Positions 1 through 8,495 of a stretch of DNA of 64,000 bases are shown here, one piece after another. Numbering within the stretch: position 1 is the stretch's first letter; each line of letters opens with the position of its first letter. Position numbers and translations under genes: made by a program. Under the pieces are notes generated by a model. That model saw only the letters and a list, made by a program, of their open reading frames with translations. It had not been told where the DNA came from and ran no database searches. The stretch is from Rhizobium sophorae. Its GTDB lineage: Bacteria; Pseudomonadota; Alphaproteobacteria; Rhizobiales; Rhizobiaceae. The DNA is taken from positions 124,001 to 188,000 of the forward strand of contig NZ_JABFCN010000016.1 in the NCBI RefSeq assembly GCF_013087515.1, in the 5' to 3' direction.

Positions 1-269
1 AAATCCGCGATCTTCATCGTGATGAAGGAAATGACGATGAGCGCGATCAGGAAGACGACCGCTGCCGAACCGACGATCGCGATACGGTCGTCATCGGTAT
101 ATTTCTTCGCATAGGGCAGCAGGTACGGATAGAGATAATAGGCAGCGGCTGCCGAACCGCCCCAGCTCGCGATCGAAAGAATCTCGCGTGAAAAGCCGCG
201 GACCATCGCCAGCACGGCGGAGAAGAGCACGACGCCGATGACAATACCGTCGAAAATCGTAATGGGCAT
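1..269 (-). CDS. cvpA: CvpA family membrane protein (3' end outside window)
   Basis: About 89 N-terminal codons are visible. The start is the ATG at 267-269 (reading leftwards) and the gene leaves the window at base 1. The protein begins MPITIFDGIVIGVVLFSAVL, followed by a glycine/alanine-rich turn (SWGGSAAAAYYLYPYL) and a second hydrophobic stretch (AVVFLIALIVISFI), the usual CvpA pattern of several membrane helices with a conserved RGFSREI loop after helix 1. CvpA proteins are inner membrane proteins first linked to colicin V production and found next to purF in many bacteria; their molecular role is unclear. It lies about 90 bases downstream of radA on the same strand, an arrangement common in rhizobia, so co-transcription is likely. 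Confidence 0.88.
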   Translation of the reverse strand, partial: MPITIFDGIVIGVVLFSAVLAMVRGFSREILSIASWGGSAAAAYYLYPYLLPYAKKYTDDDRIAIVGSAAVVFLIALIVISFITMKIAD

Positions 270-359
270 GTAAATTCAACTCCAGGACTGCCGCTTGGCG
301 GCCGTGTCGTGCCTTATCGTGTGCCTCCTATATCATCACCATTCCCGGCAATGAAAGGA

Positions 360-1760
360 TCAAACCTCGTCTTCCACACGCAGCGCTCCCTTCGACCCGG
401 CGATGCGCGCGACCAGATCCGGCAGGCTTGCGACTTCGCTCCAGCGCCCACCGGAGCCCTTCGGCAATTCGGCGGAGGCGGACGGAAGCAGCGCTGCGGA
501 AAAACCCAGCTTCTCGGCTTCCTTGAGGCGCTGGGCGGTGTGCGCAACCGGTCGGATGGCGCCCGACAGGCTGACTTCGCCGAAATAGACGCAATCGGCA
601 GGAAGGGCAATACCGGCAAGCGAGGAAACGAGCGCCGAGGCGACGGCAAGATCAGCCGCTGGCTCGGAGATGCGGTAACCGCCGGCGACGTTGAGATAGA
701 CGTCGTGCTGGCCGAGCCGGACGCCGCAATGGGCTTCCAGCACCGCCAGGATCATAGAGAGCCGTGCTGAATCCCAGCCGACCACGGCGCGCCGCGGCGT
801 GCCGAGCGAGGTTGGGGCCACCAGCGCCTGCACCTCGACGAGAATGGGGCGGGTACCCTCCATCCCCGCAAAGACAGCAGCACCCGGCGATTTTTCGTTG
901 CGCTCACCAAGGAACAGCTCGGAAGGATTGGCGACTTCGCGCAAGCCCCTGTCGGACATTTCGAAGACGCCGATCTCGTCGGTCGGGCCGAAGCGGTTCT
1001 TGACTGTGCGCAGGATGCGGTAGTGATGGCCGCGGTCGCCTTCGAAATAGAGCACGGCATCGACCATGTGCTCGACGACGCGCGGCCCGGCAATCTGTCC
1101 GTCCTTGGTCACGTGGCCGACGAGCACCATGGCGGCCCCCGTCTGCTTGGCGAAACGGATCATTGCCTGCACCCCGGTGCGCACCTGCGTCACCGTCCCC
1201 GGCGCGGATTCGGCAAGTTCGCTCCACAGCGTCTGGATGGAATCGATAATGACGAGGTCTGGCCGCTTGCCCTCGGCGAGCGTCGCAAGAATATCTTCGA
1301 CATTGGTTTCGGCAGCCAGCATCACGTCGGTATCGGCCGCCGCAAGGCGTTGCGCCCGCAGCCGGACCTGCGCCACGGCTTCTTCGCCGGAGACGTAGAT
1401 GATCTTGTGGCCGCGCCGCGCAAGGGCGGCTGCTGCCTGCATCAGCAGCGTCGATTTGCCGATGCCGGGATCGCCGCCGATCAGCACCGCCGAACCGCGT
1501 ACGAAACCGCCGCCGAGCGCTCGGTCGAGCTCCGAAATTGCGGTATGGATGCGCGGCGCCTCCTCGATCTCGCCGGAGAGTGCCGTCAGCGCCACCGGTC
1601 GGCCCTTCTTCGGCGTCTTACCGGGACCGGAGCCGATCCCGCCCATCGGATCTTCCTCGACGATGGTGTTCCACTCGCCGCAGTTCTCGCATTTGCCGGC
1701 CCAGCGGTTATGAACCGTGCCGCAACTCTGGCAGATGAATTGTGTCCTGGCCTTCGCCAT
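360..1760 (-). CDS. radA: DNA repair protein RadA
   Basis: 466 residues, the normal length for RadA/Sms. An N-terminal zinc finger (CQSCG then CENCG, residues about 10-30) is followed by a RecA-like ATPase core with Walker A GGDPGIGKSTLL (about residue 97), Walker B-type LVIIDSIQTLW, the RadA signature KNRFG, and a C-terminal Lon-protease-like domain. RadA is a RecA-like motor that helps branch migration during homologous recombination. The ATG at 1760 is preferred over the TTG one codon upstream. It is followed by cvpA and faces a LysE-type exporter gene in divergent orientation. Confidence 0.97.
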   Translation of the reverse strand: MAKARTQFICQSCGTVHNRWAGKCENCGEWNTIVEEDPMGGIGSGPGKTPKKGRPVALTALSGEIEEAPRIHTAISELDRALGGGFVRGSAVLIGGDPGIGKSTLLMQAAAALARRGHKIIYVSGEEAVAQVRLRAQRLAAADTDVMLAAETNVEDILATLAEGKRPDLVIIDSIQTLWSELAESAPGTVTQVRTGVQAMIRFAKQTGAAMVLVGHVTKDGQIAGPRVVEHMVDAVLYFEGDRGHHYRILRTVKNRFGPTDEIGVFEMSDRGLREVANPSELFLGERNEKSPGAAVFAGMEGTRPILVEVQALVAPTSLGTPRRAVVGWDSARLSMILAVLEAHCGVRLGQHDVYLNVAGGYRISEPAADLAVASALVSSLAGIALPADCVYFGEVSLSGAIRPVAHTAQRLKEAEKLGFSAALLPSASAELPKGSGGRWSEVASLPDLVARIAGSKGALRVEDEV

Positions 1761-1788
1761 CAATTACTCTTTCAGTCGGGGTTCCCGA

Positions 1789-1810
1789 GTGAAGCGACGC
1801 GCCGCTTCAC
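1789..1810. repeat. 8-bp inverted repeat between radA and the LysE-type gene
   Basis: GTGAAGCG (1789-1796) and CGCTTCAC (1803-1810) form a perfect inverted repeat with a 6-base loop. It lies in the 163-base divergent intergenic region, about 30 bases upstream of radA. No T tract follows on either strand, so it is not an obvious terminator; an operator or a leader hairpin for radA is possible. Confidence 0.45.
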
Positions 1811-1923
1811 CGAATCATTGTCGTGCTTGAGATAATGGCTATCGCGACGGATCAAAACTAATGATTTCCCCATCAGCGCACCCGTGCCTATCCTTGGCCG
1901 CTGCTTATCCGGAACGGTGGAAG

Positions 1924-2559
1924 ATGTTCGATTATTCATTTGCGCACTGGCTTGCATTTCTGTCGGCGGCGGTTCTGCTCAATCTCTCGCCCGGCCCCGA
2001 CATCGCCTTCATCCTCGGCCACACGATGAGAAGCGGAAAACGCGCCGGTTTTTCCGCGCTGTTCGGCGTCTGGTCCGGCGCCTGCCTGCATGTGCTGATG
2101 GCCGCACTCGGTCTCTCCGCCATACTTGCCGCTTCCGCCGTCGCCTTCTCCACCGTCAAATGGATTGGTGCCGCCTACCTCGTCTGGCTCGGCATTCAGG
2201 CTTTGCGCTCCGGTGGCGGCGATGGCCTGATAAGGGCTGCCGGTGAAAGTTTGCCGGTTGCAAGAATCTACCGGCAGGGAATTCTGGTGTCGCTGCTCAA
2301 TCCGAAAGTGGCGATATTCTTCCTGGCCTTCCTGCCGCAATTCGTCGTCGAAGGGGCAGGGCCGGCATGGGCGCAGCTCATGCTGCATGGCGGGCTTATC
2401 ATCGTCGTCGCCGCCTTCATCGAACCGCCGCTCGTCCTTCTCGGCGGGCGCCTTGCGGATGCGATCCGGCATAATCAAAAAGTCGGACTCTGGCTCGATC
2501 GCGGCCTCGGTGCGCTTTTCGTGGCGCTCGGTGTGCGTCTCGCCCTCAGCAGCCGCTGA
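1924..2559 (+). CDS. LysE family amino acid exporter
   Basis: 211 residues from the ATG at 1924 (MFDYSFAHWLAFL); an upstream in-frame ATG at 1861 would add 21 weakly hydrophobic residues and is less likely. The sequence has the LysE/RhtB hallmark NLSPGPDIAFILGHTMRSGK near residue 25, then GVWSGACLHVLMAALG and about six membrane helices, with the conserved LNPKVAIFFLAFLPQF around residue 135. Members export amino acids such as lysine, homoserine or threonine across the inner membrane; the substrate cannot be told from sequence. It runs divergently from radA and converges on alr. Confidence 0.92.
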   Translation: MFDYSFAHWLAFLSAAVLLNLSPGPDIAFILGHTMRSGKRAGFSALFGVWSGACLHVLMAALGLSAILAASAVAFSTVKWIGAAYLVWLGIQALRSGGGDGLIRAAGESLPVARIYRQGILVSLLNPKVAIFFLAFLPQFVVEGAGPAWAQLMLHGGLIIVVAAFIEPPLVLLGGRLADAIRHNQKVGLWLDRGLGALFVALGVRLALSSR

Positions 2560-2571
2560 ATAGGAAGGCGG

Positions 2572-3732
2572 CTATTCCTCGGCCAGGTAGCGCCGCTCGT
2601 GGCGCAGCCCCATGCTGGTGAGAATCTCGTATCCGATCGTGCCGGATGCCCGCGCCACATCATCCACCGGCAGGTTCTTTCCGAACAGCTCGACATAATC
2701 CCCGGCGCGCACAGCATTGTCAGGCAGGTCGGTGATATCGAAGATGGTCAGGTCCATGGTGATCCGGCCGGCAACTGGAACCGTGCGTCCAGCGATGAAG
2801 CCTTGCCCGCCTTGCGGCACCACCTGGCGCAGCGGCACGCCGCCGCTCGACTGGCTGCGCATGTAGCCGTCGGCATAACCGGCAGAGGCGATCGCCAGCC
2901 GGCTTTCACGGCGAAGCTGCAGCGCTCGCCCATAGCTGACAGTCTCGCCGGCTTCGACGCTGCGCACCTGGATGATACGCGCTTCCGCCGTCGCTACCGG
3001 CCGCATCTGGTTCGCCATGCCGCAGACCGCTTCGCCGCCATAGAGCGCGATGCCGGGGCGGGTCAGGTCGAAGTGATAATCCTCGCCGAGAAAGATGCCG
3101 GCTGAGGCGGCAAGGCTTGAATCGATGCCTTCATAAGCGGCGCTAACCCTGTGGAATGATTCGAGCTGCTGCCGATTCATCGCATGGGTGGGATCGTCGG
3201 CGCAGGCGAGGTGGCTCATGACAAGCACGGGCGCGAAGCTCGCCGGCCGCGAGACGTCGTCGGCGAGCGCGATCGCATCGTCGATATGCAGTCCGAGCCG
3301 ATTGAAGCCGGTATCGACATGCAGCGCGCAGGGGTAGTCGCCGTAGTCGGCAAGCACCGCCATCCAGAAGGCGAGCTGTTCGTCGGAGGAAATCACCGGC
3401 ACCAGATCATTGTCGAAGAAGCGCCGCTCGGTGCCCGGCCAGATGCCGGAAAGCACGAAGATGCGCGCCTCGGGTGCATAGAGGCGAAGCGTTACGCCCT
3501 CGTCGACGGTCGCGACGAAGAAGTCGCGTGCGCCTGCCATATAGAGCGCTTCGCCGGCATCCTCGATGCCCATGCCATAGGCATCCGCCTTGACGACCGC
3601 AGAAGTGCGCGCCGCACCGGAGCGGCGCGCCATGTCGCGCCAGTTCTCGGTCAGGGCGGTCAGGTCGACAGTCAGCCGCAGGCCTGCCGAGGCAAAATTG
3701 TCATCTTTGGGGGCGTCGAAAAATTCGCTCAT
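2572..3732 (-). CDS. alr: Alanine racemase
   Basis: 386 residues from the ATG at 3732 (MSEFFDAPKD); longer upstream starts lack support. Alanine racemase interconverts L- and D-alanine for peptidoglycan using pyridoxal phosphate. The PLP lysine sits in SAVVKADAYGMG (about residue 47), and the second catalytic tyrosine region is seen as SAGYADGYMRS in the C-terminal domain. It is on the same strand as dnaB, 98 bases downstream of it, as in other rhizobia. Confidence 0.96.
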   Translation of the reverse strand: MSEFFDAPKDDNFASAGLRLTVDLTALTENWRDMARRSGAARTSAVVKADAYGMGIEDAGEALYMAGARDFFVATVDEGVTLRLYAPEARIFVLSGIWPGTERRFFDNDLVPVISSDEQLAFWMAVLADYGDYPCALHVDTGFNRLGLHIDDAIALADDVSRPASFAPVLVMSHLACADDPTHAMNRQQLESFHRVSAAYEGIDSSLAASAGIFLGEDYHFDLTRPGIALYGGEAVCGMANQMRPVATAEARIIQVRSVEAGETVSYGRALQLRRESRLAIASAGYADGYMRSQSSGGVPLRQVVPQGGQGFIAGRTVPVAGRITMDLTIFDITDLPDNAVRAGDYVELFGKNLPVDDVARASGTIGYEILTSMGLRHERRYLAEE

Positions 3733-3830
3733 GATCCGCATCGAAAAGAGGCCGGAGAAGGATTCTCCGGCCAGTTTAAAGGTCAACTATGTCAAGGGAA
3801 AGCCCGGCGCTGCACGCAGCATCCGCGCGA

Positions 3831-5327
3831 TCAGTGCTCTTCATATTGGGTGAAGGAGGGATCGGCGAGATCGGCAAAGCGCGTGAATTCCGACTGGAAG
3901 GCGAGCTTCACCGTGCCCGTCGGCCCGTGGCGCTGCTTGGCGATGATGACGTCGGCCGTGCCCTTCACCTTGTCGAACAGCGCTTCCCATTCCGGATATT
4001 TGGGATCGTGGATGTCGCGCGGCTCCGAATTCTTGACGTAATATTCCTCGCGGAATACGAAGAGCACGACGTCGGCGTCCTGCTCGATCGAGCCGGATTC
4101 GCGAAGGTCGGACAGCTGCGGCCGCTTGTCGTCGCGGCTTTCGACCTGACGCGAAAGCTGCGACAGCGCGATGATCGGAACGTTGAGCTCCTTGCCGAGC
4201 GCCTTCAGGCCGGTGGTGATCTGGGTGATTTCCTGCACGCGGTTGTCGCTGGATTTGCCCGAGCCGGTCATCAGCTGAATGTAGTCGACCACAAGCACGT
4301 CGAGGCCGCGCTGGCGCTTCAGACGGCGCGCGCGGGCCGAAAGCTGGGCAATCGAGATACCACCGGTCTGGTCGATATAAAGCGGCACCTTCTGCATCAT
4401 CATCGAGCAGGCAACGAGCTTTTCGAAATCGGCATCGTTGATGTCACCGCGGCGGATCTTCGAGGAGGAGACTTCGGTCTGCTCGGAGATGATACGGGTG
4501 GCGAGCTGTTCCGACGACATTTCGAGCGAATAGAAGCCGACGACGCCGCCGTTCTTCGCCTTCATGCTGCCGTCCGACTGGACTTCGCCTTCGTAGGCGG
4601 CGGCGATATTGTAGGCGATGTTGGTGGCAAGCGAGGTTTTGCCCATGCCGGGGCGTCCGGCAAGCACGATCAAGTCCGACCGCTGCAGGCCGCCCATCTT
4701 GGAATCGAGCGAATGGATGCCGGTGGAAATGCCGGAAAGCCCGCCGTCGCGCTCCTTGGCGACGGCCGCCATGTCGATCGCCAATGCAACCGCATCGTTG
4801 AAGGCTTGGAAGCCGCCGTCGTAGCGGCCGTTTTCCGCCAGTTCGAAGAGGCGGCGTTCGGTATCCTCGATCTGCGACTGCGGCGGCATGTCGAGCGGCG
4901 CGTCATAGGCGATGTTGACGACGTCCTCGCCGATGGTGATCAGCGCCCGGCGCAGCGCCAGGTCGTAGATCGCCCGGCCGTAATCCTCGGCATTGATGAC
5001 GGTGACGGCATTGCTGACCAGGCTCGCCAGATATTGCGAAACCGTCATGTCGCCGACCTTCTCGTCGGCCTTCAGGAAGGTCTTGATCGTCACCGGATTG
5101 GCGATCTTGCCCATGCGGATGATATCGCCGGCAACCTCGAAGATCTTTCGATGCAGCGGCTCATAAAGATGGATCGGCTTCAGGAAGTCCGACACCCGGT
5201 AATAGGCGTCGTTGTTCATCAGGATCGCACCCAGAAGCGCCTGCTCGGCTTCGATATTGTTGGGTGCTTCGCGATAATGCTGCTCCGACGGGGCAACAGC
5301 TGTAATCTTTCGAGCGGCGTCGTTCAT
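3831..5327 (-). CDS. dnaB: Replicative DNA helicase DnaB
   Basis: 498 residues from the ATG at 5327 (MNDAARKITAV); three consecutive ATG codons (5333, 5330, 5327) leave the exact start open by two residues. DnaB is the hexameric 5'-3' helicase of the replication fork. The N-terminal domain starts NNIEAEQALLGAILMNNDA, Walker A is GRPGMGKTSLAT (about residue 226), and the C-terminal core carries VVDYIQLM and the arginine-rich ESRDDKRPQLSDLRESGSIE helicase motif. No intein interrupts the P-loop. It lies 375 bases after rplI, with its own upstream region. Confidence 0.97.
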   Translation of the reverse strand: MNDAARKITAVAPSEQHYREAPNNIEAEQALLGAILMNNDAYYRVSDFLKPIHLYEPLHRKIFEVAGDIIRMGKIANPVTIKTFLKADEKVGDMTVSQYLASLVSNAVTVINAEDYGRAIYDLALRRALITIGEDVVNIAYDAPLDMPPQSQIEDTERRLFELAENGRYDGGFQAFNDAVALAIDMAAVAKERDGGLSGISTGIHSLDSKMGGLQRSDLIVLAGRPGMGKTSLATNIAYNIAAAYEGEVQSDGSMKAKNGGVVGFYSLEMSSEQLATRIISEQTEVSSSKIRRGDINDADFEKLVACSMMMQKVPLYIDQTGGISIAQLSARARRLKRQRGLDVLVVDYIQLMTGSGKSSDNRVQEITQITTGLKALGKELNVPIIALSQLSRQVESRDDKRPQLSDLRESGSIEQDADVVLFVFREEYYVKNSEPRDIHDPKYPEWEALFDKVKGTADVIIAKQRHGPTGTVKLAFQSEFTRFADLADPSFTQYEEH

Positions 5328-5702
5328 CATCATCCGTTCTGTCTTTTTCCAGCTCCGGATTTGCAATTCCGGACGCGAAAATCAAGAGGCTACGAAAGGA
5401 GCGGGAGCTCGCTTCGCCTAAATCCTGAACGCTGTGCACGTTGTTCGACTTCTCCACAGTCTTGGGCGACACAAAGGAGAAATACTGGCAGTGTCACCCG
5501 CACGACACGGTATGGCGCCGACTCAGCCCATCCGTTTCGGAGAATGTTATTTTAGCGCGATGCGATAACACACGCAGCAAAAACATCCGGAAGATCCCCT
5601 TAAAAAAAGTGAACCGATCAGCGGCTCATATCGAAGGAGTGGAAACGAAAAAGCCCGGCGCGGTGGCCGGGCTTTCCCTCAAGCGGATCGCTCCGACGAG
5701 AA
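5328..5702. other. Intergenic region between rplI and dnaB
   Basis: 375 bases without a supported gene. It holds the rplI terminator (5644-5680) and, reading on the minus strand toward dnaB, a TAAAAT hexamer (5549-5554) that could be a -10 element, though no good -35 is visible at 16-18 bases. That hexamer would give dnaB a leader of about 210 bases. No tRNA or conserved small ORF was recognised. Confidence 0.5.
5644..5680 (-). terminator. Rho-independent terminator after rplI
   Basis: AAAGCCCGGC (5650-5659) pairs with GCCGGGCTTT (5666-5675) around a 6-base loop. On the minus strand the stem is followed by a T run (TTTTTCGTTT), and it lies 28 bases past the rplI stop codon. Confidence 0.85.
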
Positions 5703-6281
5703 TTATGCTTCGTCTTCGTCGACGCCGTCGGCTTCCGGATCGAAGAAGTCTTCCGGACGCAACGCGTCTTCGTCGACGCCGTAGATCGCGTCGACCGAGG
5801 TGAGTTCTTCGCCCTTAGACTGGCGCTCTGCCTCTTCGGCCGAACGGGCAACGTTCAGCTCGACGTGGATTTCGACTTCGGCATGCAGCTGCAGCTCGAC
5901 CTTGTGCAGGCCGATCGACTTGATCGGCGTGTTGAGGTGAACCTGGTTGCGGCCGATGTTGAAGCCTTCGGCGCCGAGAATCTCGACGACGTCACGGGCA
6001 GCAACCGAACCATAGAGCTGGCCGGTTTCGCCGGCGGAGCGCACGACGATGAAGGACTTGCCGTCGAGAACGTCGGCGACCTTCTGGGCTTCCGACTTGC
6101 GCTCGAGGTTGCGGGCTTCGAGCGTCGCGCGCTCGGCTTCGAAGCGGGTCTTGTTGGCGGCGTTGGCGCGCAGCGCCTTGCCGAGCGGCAGCAGGTAGTT
6201 GCGGGCAAAGCCGTCGCGAACCTTTACGGTTTCGCCCATCTGGCCGAGCTTGGAGATGCGTTCGAGAAGGATGACTTCCAT
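5703..6281 (-). CDS. rplI: 50S ribosomal protein L9
   Basis: 192 residues from the ATG at 6281 ([13 protein letters not shown]). L9 binds 23S rRNA at the base of the L1 stalk. The N-terminal L9 signature is present ([18 protein letters not shown], residues about 18-35), followed by the long connecting helix and the C-terminal domain. Compared with the roughly 150 residues of the E. coli protein there is an acidic C-terminal extension ([17 protein letters not shown]), typical of rhizobial L9. A strong terminator follows. It lies just downstream of the DUF2232 gene in the rpsF operon. Confidence 0.97.
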   Translation of the reverse strand: MEVILLERISKLGQMGETVKVRDGFARNYLLPLGKALRANAANKTRFEAERATLEARNLERKSEAQKVADVLDGKSFIVVRSAGETGQLYGSVAARDVVEILGAEGFNIGRNQVHLNTPIKSIGLHKVELQLHAEVEIHVELNVARSAEEAERQSKGEELTSVDAIYGVDEDALRPEDFFDPEADGVDEDEA

Positions 6282-6303
6282 TTTCTTCTTCCTTTCTTGT
6301 GTC

Positions 6304-7290
6304 TCAGATTTTCGTATCGGATTGTTTGGGGGCATCAGCATCTTTCGTCGGGGTCAGTGCGATCGCCTTGCGCGTATCGCTGAGACCGAGGACGAGGATG
6401 AGGAGAGCTGGCAGCAGCATGAGCATCGAGGCCAGATAGCAAAGGATGAGGGCTGGTATGCGCCAGTCCTTGCCGCGCGTGCGGAAATGCAGCGAGGCGA
6501 AACCGGAAAGCATGAAACCGGCACCGAAGGCGCCGATCACGGTCGCGCCGACCAGCGCCGGAACGCCGCCGAAAAAGCAGGCGGCAAGTCCGGCCAGGAA
6601 GATGAAGATCGAGTTGCGGTTCATGCGCAGCGACGAGGGAATATCTTCGCGCGGACGAAGGCCGCGGCCGGAGGCTGAAACGATGCGCACGGCAAAATAA
6701 TAGGCGGCAAACAGCATGCTGACCCACATGCCGCCCTGCAAAGCCGGCAGCATCAGCAGGATCAGCGACTTGGTCTGCGCGGTCGCTGCCGGATCGGGCA
6801 TGAATTCCGGCTGCTGCTGCTTGAGCGAGGTGATCAGCAGATCGACGATCGGATCGGTGATCTCAGGCCCGTAGCCGATGATCACACCGATGACGATGAC
6901 GGCGAGCGTCACCAGACCGCAGAGATGCAGCAGGATATCGGAGAGCGGGTACCAGGCAAGCAGATGGTCGGGTCCGCCGAGTTCGGCGGCCGGACGCGCC
7001 AGATTGGCGAGATGGCTGAGCCAACCGGCCGGCAGCAGCGTCACCATCGTCATGATCAGCGCGAAGGAAGGCGAGATCAAGATCGCGCCGAGTGCTGCGG
7101 CGCTGACGACGGCCGAGACCGCGGCGGTATTGCCCCAGCCGAGCCCGACGATCAGGATCGGCAGAGCCGAGGCCGTGTAGAGAAGCGCGCTGAAAAACGA
7201 CGGCTGCATGCTCGCGCCCAGCACCAGCAGGGCGGCGGTCAATCCGGCGAGTGCGCCGATCAGCAGCGTTTTAATGTTCGGTCGTTTCAA
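6304..7290 (-). CDS. DUF2232 family membrane protein
   Basis: 328 residues of a polytopic inner membrane protein beginning [20 protein letters not shown]. The start is a TTG at 7290; an AGGA sequence lies about 8 bases upstream, and the first ATG would remove the first membrane helix, so TTG is favoured. About eight hydrophobic segments are visible. The family (DUF2232, YybS-like) sits between rpsR and rplI in many bacteria and has no established function; the conserved position suggests a link to ribosome or envelope homeostasis, which is inference only. Only 22 bases separate it from rplI. Confidence 0.85.
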   Translation of the reverse strand: MKRPNIKTLLIGALAGLTAALLVLGASMQPSFFSALLYTASALPILIVGLGWGNTAAVSAVVSAAALGAILISPSFALIMTMVTLLPAGWLSHLANLARPAAELGGPDHLLAWYPLSDILLHLCGLVTLAVIVIGVIIGYGPEITDPIVDLLITSLKQQQPEFMPDPAATAQTKSLILLMLPALQGGMWVSMLFAAYYFAVRIVSASGRGLRPREDIPSSLRMNRNSIFIFLAGLAACFFGGVPALVGATVIGAFGAGFMLSGFASLHFRTRGKDWRIPALILCYLASMLMLLPALLILVLGLSDTRKAIALTPTKDADAPKQSDTKI

Positions 7291-7401
7291 GGTCGCTGTC
7301 CTGCTTCATCAAGCAGTTAGAGGATGTTGCTGAATCGAATTCAGAAACGTCTCAACATGGGTTTTAAGAGTTCCGATCCGCGCCCATCGCGGAAGGGAGA
7401 A

Positions 7402-7423
7402 GGGAAGGCACGAGTGCCTTCCC
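7402..7423 (-). repeat. Inverted repeat after rpsR
   Basis: GGGAAGGCAC (7402-7411) and GTGCCTTCCC (7414-7423) form a 10-bp stem in the gap between rpsR and the DUF2232 gene. No clear T run follows on the minus strand, so it may be a partial terminator or an mRNA-stabilising stem that lowers expression of the downstream genes relative to rpsF-rpsR. Confidence 0.5.
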
Positions 7424-7449
7424 TCAAGGGTGAGTGCGTCGGCCGATGA

Positions 7450-7698
7450 TCAGGCGACGACGTAGGGCAGCAGGCCGAGGAAACGGGCGCGCTTGATCGC
7501 CTGGGCGAGTTCGCGCTGCTTCTTCTGGGAAACGGCCGTGATGCGGGACGGAACGATCTTGCCGCGCTCGGAAATGTAGCGCTGCAGCAGGCGTACGTCC
7601 TTGTAGTCGATCCGCGGCGCGTTGGCGCCGGAGAACGGGCAGGTCTTGCGGCGGCGATGGAACGGGCGGCGGACCTGAGCGGAGGAAGTTTCAGACAT
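7450..7698 (-). CDS. rpsR: 30S ribosomal protein S18
   Basis: 82 residues, a normal length for S18. The conserved core [19 protein letters not shown] and the C-terminal [20 protein letters not shown] are present. S18 heterodimerises with S6 on the 30S platform. It lies 14 bases after rpsF, with the ATG at 7698 preceded by a GGGAG-type ribosome site. Confidence 0.98.
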   Translation of the reverse strand: MSETSSAQVRRPFHRRRKTCPFSGANAPRIDYKDVRLLQRYISERGKIVPSRITAVSQKKQRELAQAIKRARFLGLLPYVVA

Positions 7699-7712
7699 AT
7701 CTCAGATCTCCC

Positions 7713-8180
7713 TTATACACGGTCTTCGCGCGGACGGCGCGGACGGTCGTCGCGGTCGCCGAAGCCACCTTCACGCGGCGGACGCGGGCCGCGGTCACGA
7801 TCGCCGAAGCCGCCTTCACGCGGGCCACGGCCGCCTTCGCGCGGACGGTCGTCACGGTCGCGCTTCTGCATCATGGCAGACGGACCTTCTTCATGCTTCT
7901 CGACGGCAATGGTCATGTAGCGAAGAACGTCTTCGCTGATGCGCATCTGACGTTCCATTTCCTGGACGGCAGCAGCCGGTGCATCGATGTCCATCAGGGC
8001 GTAGTGCGCCTTGCGGTTCTTCTTGATGCGGTAGGTGAGGGACTTGAGGCCCCAGTTCTCGATACGCCCGACCTTACCGCCATTCGCTTCGATCACACCC
8101 TTGTACTGTTCTACGAGGGCATCGACCTGCTGAGCGGAAATATCCTGCCGGGCAAGGAATACATGTTCATAAAGAGCCAT
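7713..8180 (-). CDS. rpsF: 30S ribosomal protein S6 with repeat-containing C-terminal tail
   Basis: 155 residues. The S6 fold is clear up to about residue 100 ([20 protein letters not shown], then [19 protein letters not shown]). The last 50 residues are a low-complexity Arg/Gly/Asp tail built on repeats such as REGGFGDRD, making the protein about 20-50 residues longer than typical S6. S6 binds S18 on the 30S subunit and in some bacteria is modified at its C-terminus. First gene of the rpsF-rpsR-DUF2232-rplI operon. Confidence 0.97.
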   Translation of the reverse strand: MALYEHVFLARQDISAQQVDALVEQYKGVIEANGGKVGRIENWGLKSLTYRIKKNRKAHYALMDIDAPAAAVQEMERQMRISEDVLRYMTIAVEKHEEGPSAMMQKRDRDDRPREGGRGPREGGFGDRDRGPRPPREGGFGDRDDRPRRPREDRV

Positions 8181-8399
8181 GACAGCTTTGCCTTTCTTGC
8201 GTTTGGTTCAACCCGATATTCGGCGGCTAAGCCTCAACGACTGCTCCTGATTGGGCGGGCCCAGGCAAGAAAGCGTTTCCGAGACGGTCGAGAGCGGAGA
8301 CACGGGAGGCTGGAACGCTTCCGTTCCGAACGATTTCCGTGAGGAAACCGGCCCTCCGTTCAGCCACCAGCCAGAAGACCGGGTTAACGAACAGGGCGG

Positions 8400-8428
8400 C
8401 TTATACGGATTTTTTGGGCAAAGGCAAG
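8400..8428 (-). promoter_or_regulatory. Candidate sigma-70 promoter of the rpsF operon
   Basis: Reading on the minus strand, TTGCCT (or CTTGCC one base earlier) is followed after 16-17 bases by TATAAG. The match to rhizobial housekeeping promoters is fair, and its orientation and position fit the rpsF operon. Confidence 0.45.
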
Positions 8429-8446
8429 CGCAATCGGACACCCGAA

Positions 8447-8475
8447 CCCGATGCAGGCCAATGGTCGGCATCGGG
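8447..8475 (-). terminator. Possible terminator after the aldo/keto reductase gene
   Basis: CCCGATGC (8447-8454) and GCATCGGG (8468-8475) form an 8-bp stem with a 13-base loop, 21 bases past the stop codon of the minus-strand gene. There is no T tract, so intrinsic termination is uncertain. Confidence 0.35.
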
Positions 8476-8495
8476 CCGGCGCCAAACAAATATGA

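Larger units (their letters stand above)
8181..8495. other. Intergenic region upstream of rpsF
   Basis: 315 bases between the end of the aldo/keto reductase gene and rpsF. It contains a candidate minus-strand promoter (8400-8428) and a GC-rich inverted repeat (8447-8475). The promoter would leave an rpsF leader of about 210 bases, long enough for an autoregulatory RNA structure. A minus-strand reading frame of about 90 codons here has no recognisable features and was not called. Confidence 0.5.

Noticed and set aside
8208..8489. 93-codon minus-strand frame upstream of rpsF
   Set aside because: It overlaps the candidate promoter, lacks a ribosome site and looks like non-coding sequence.
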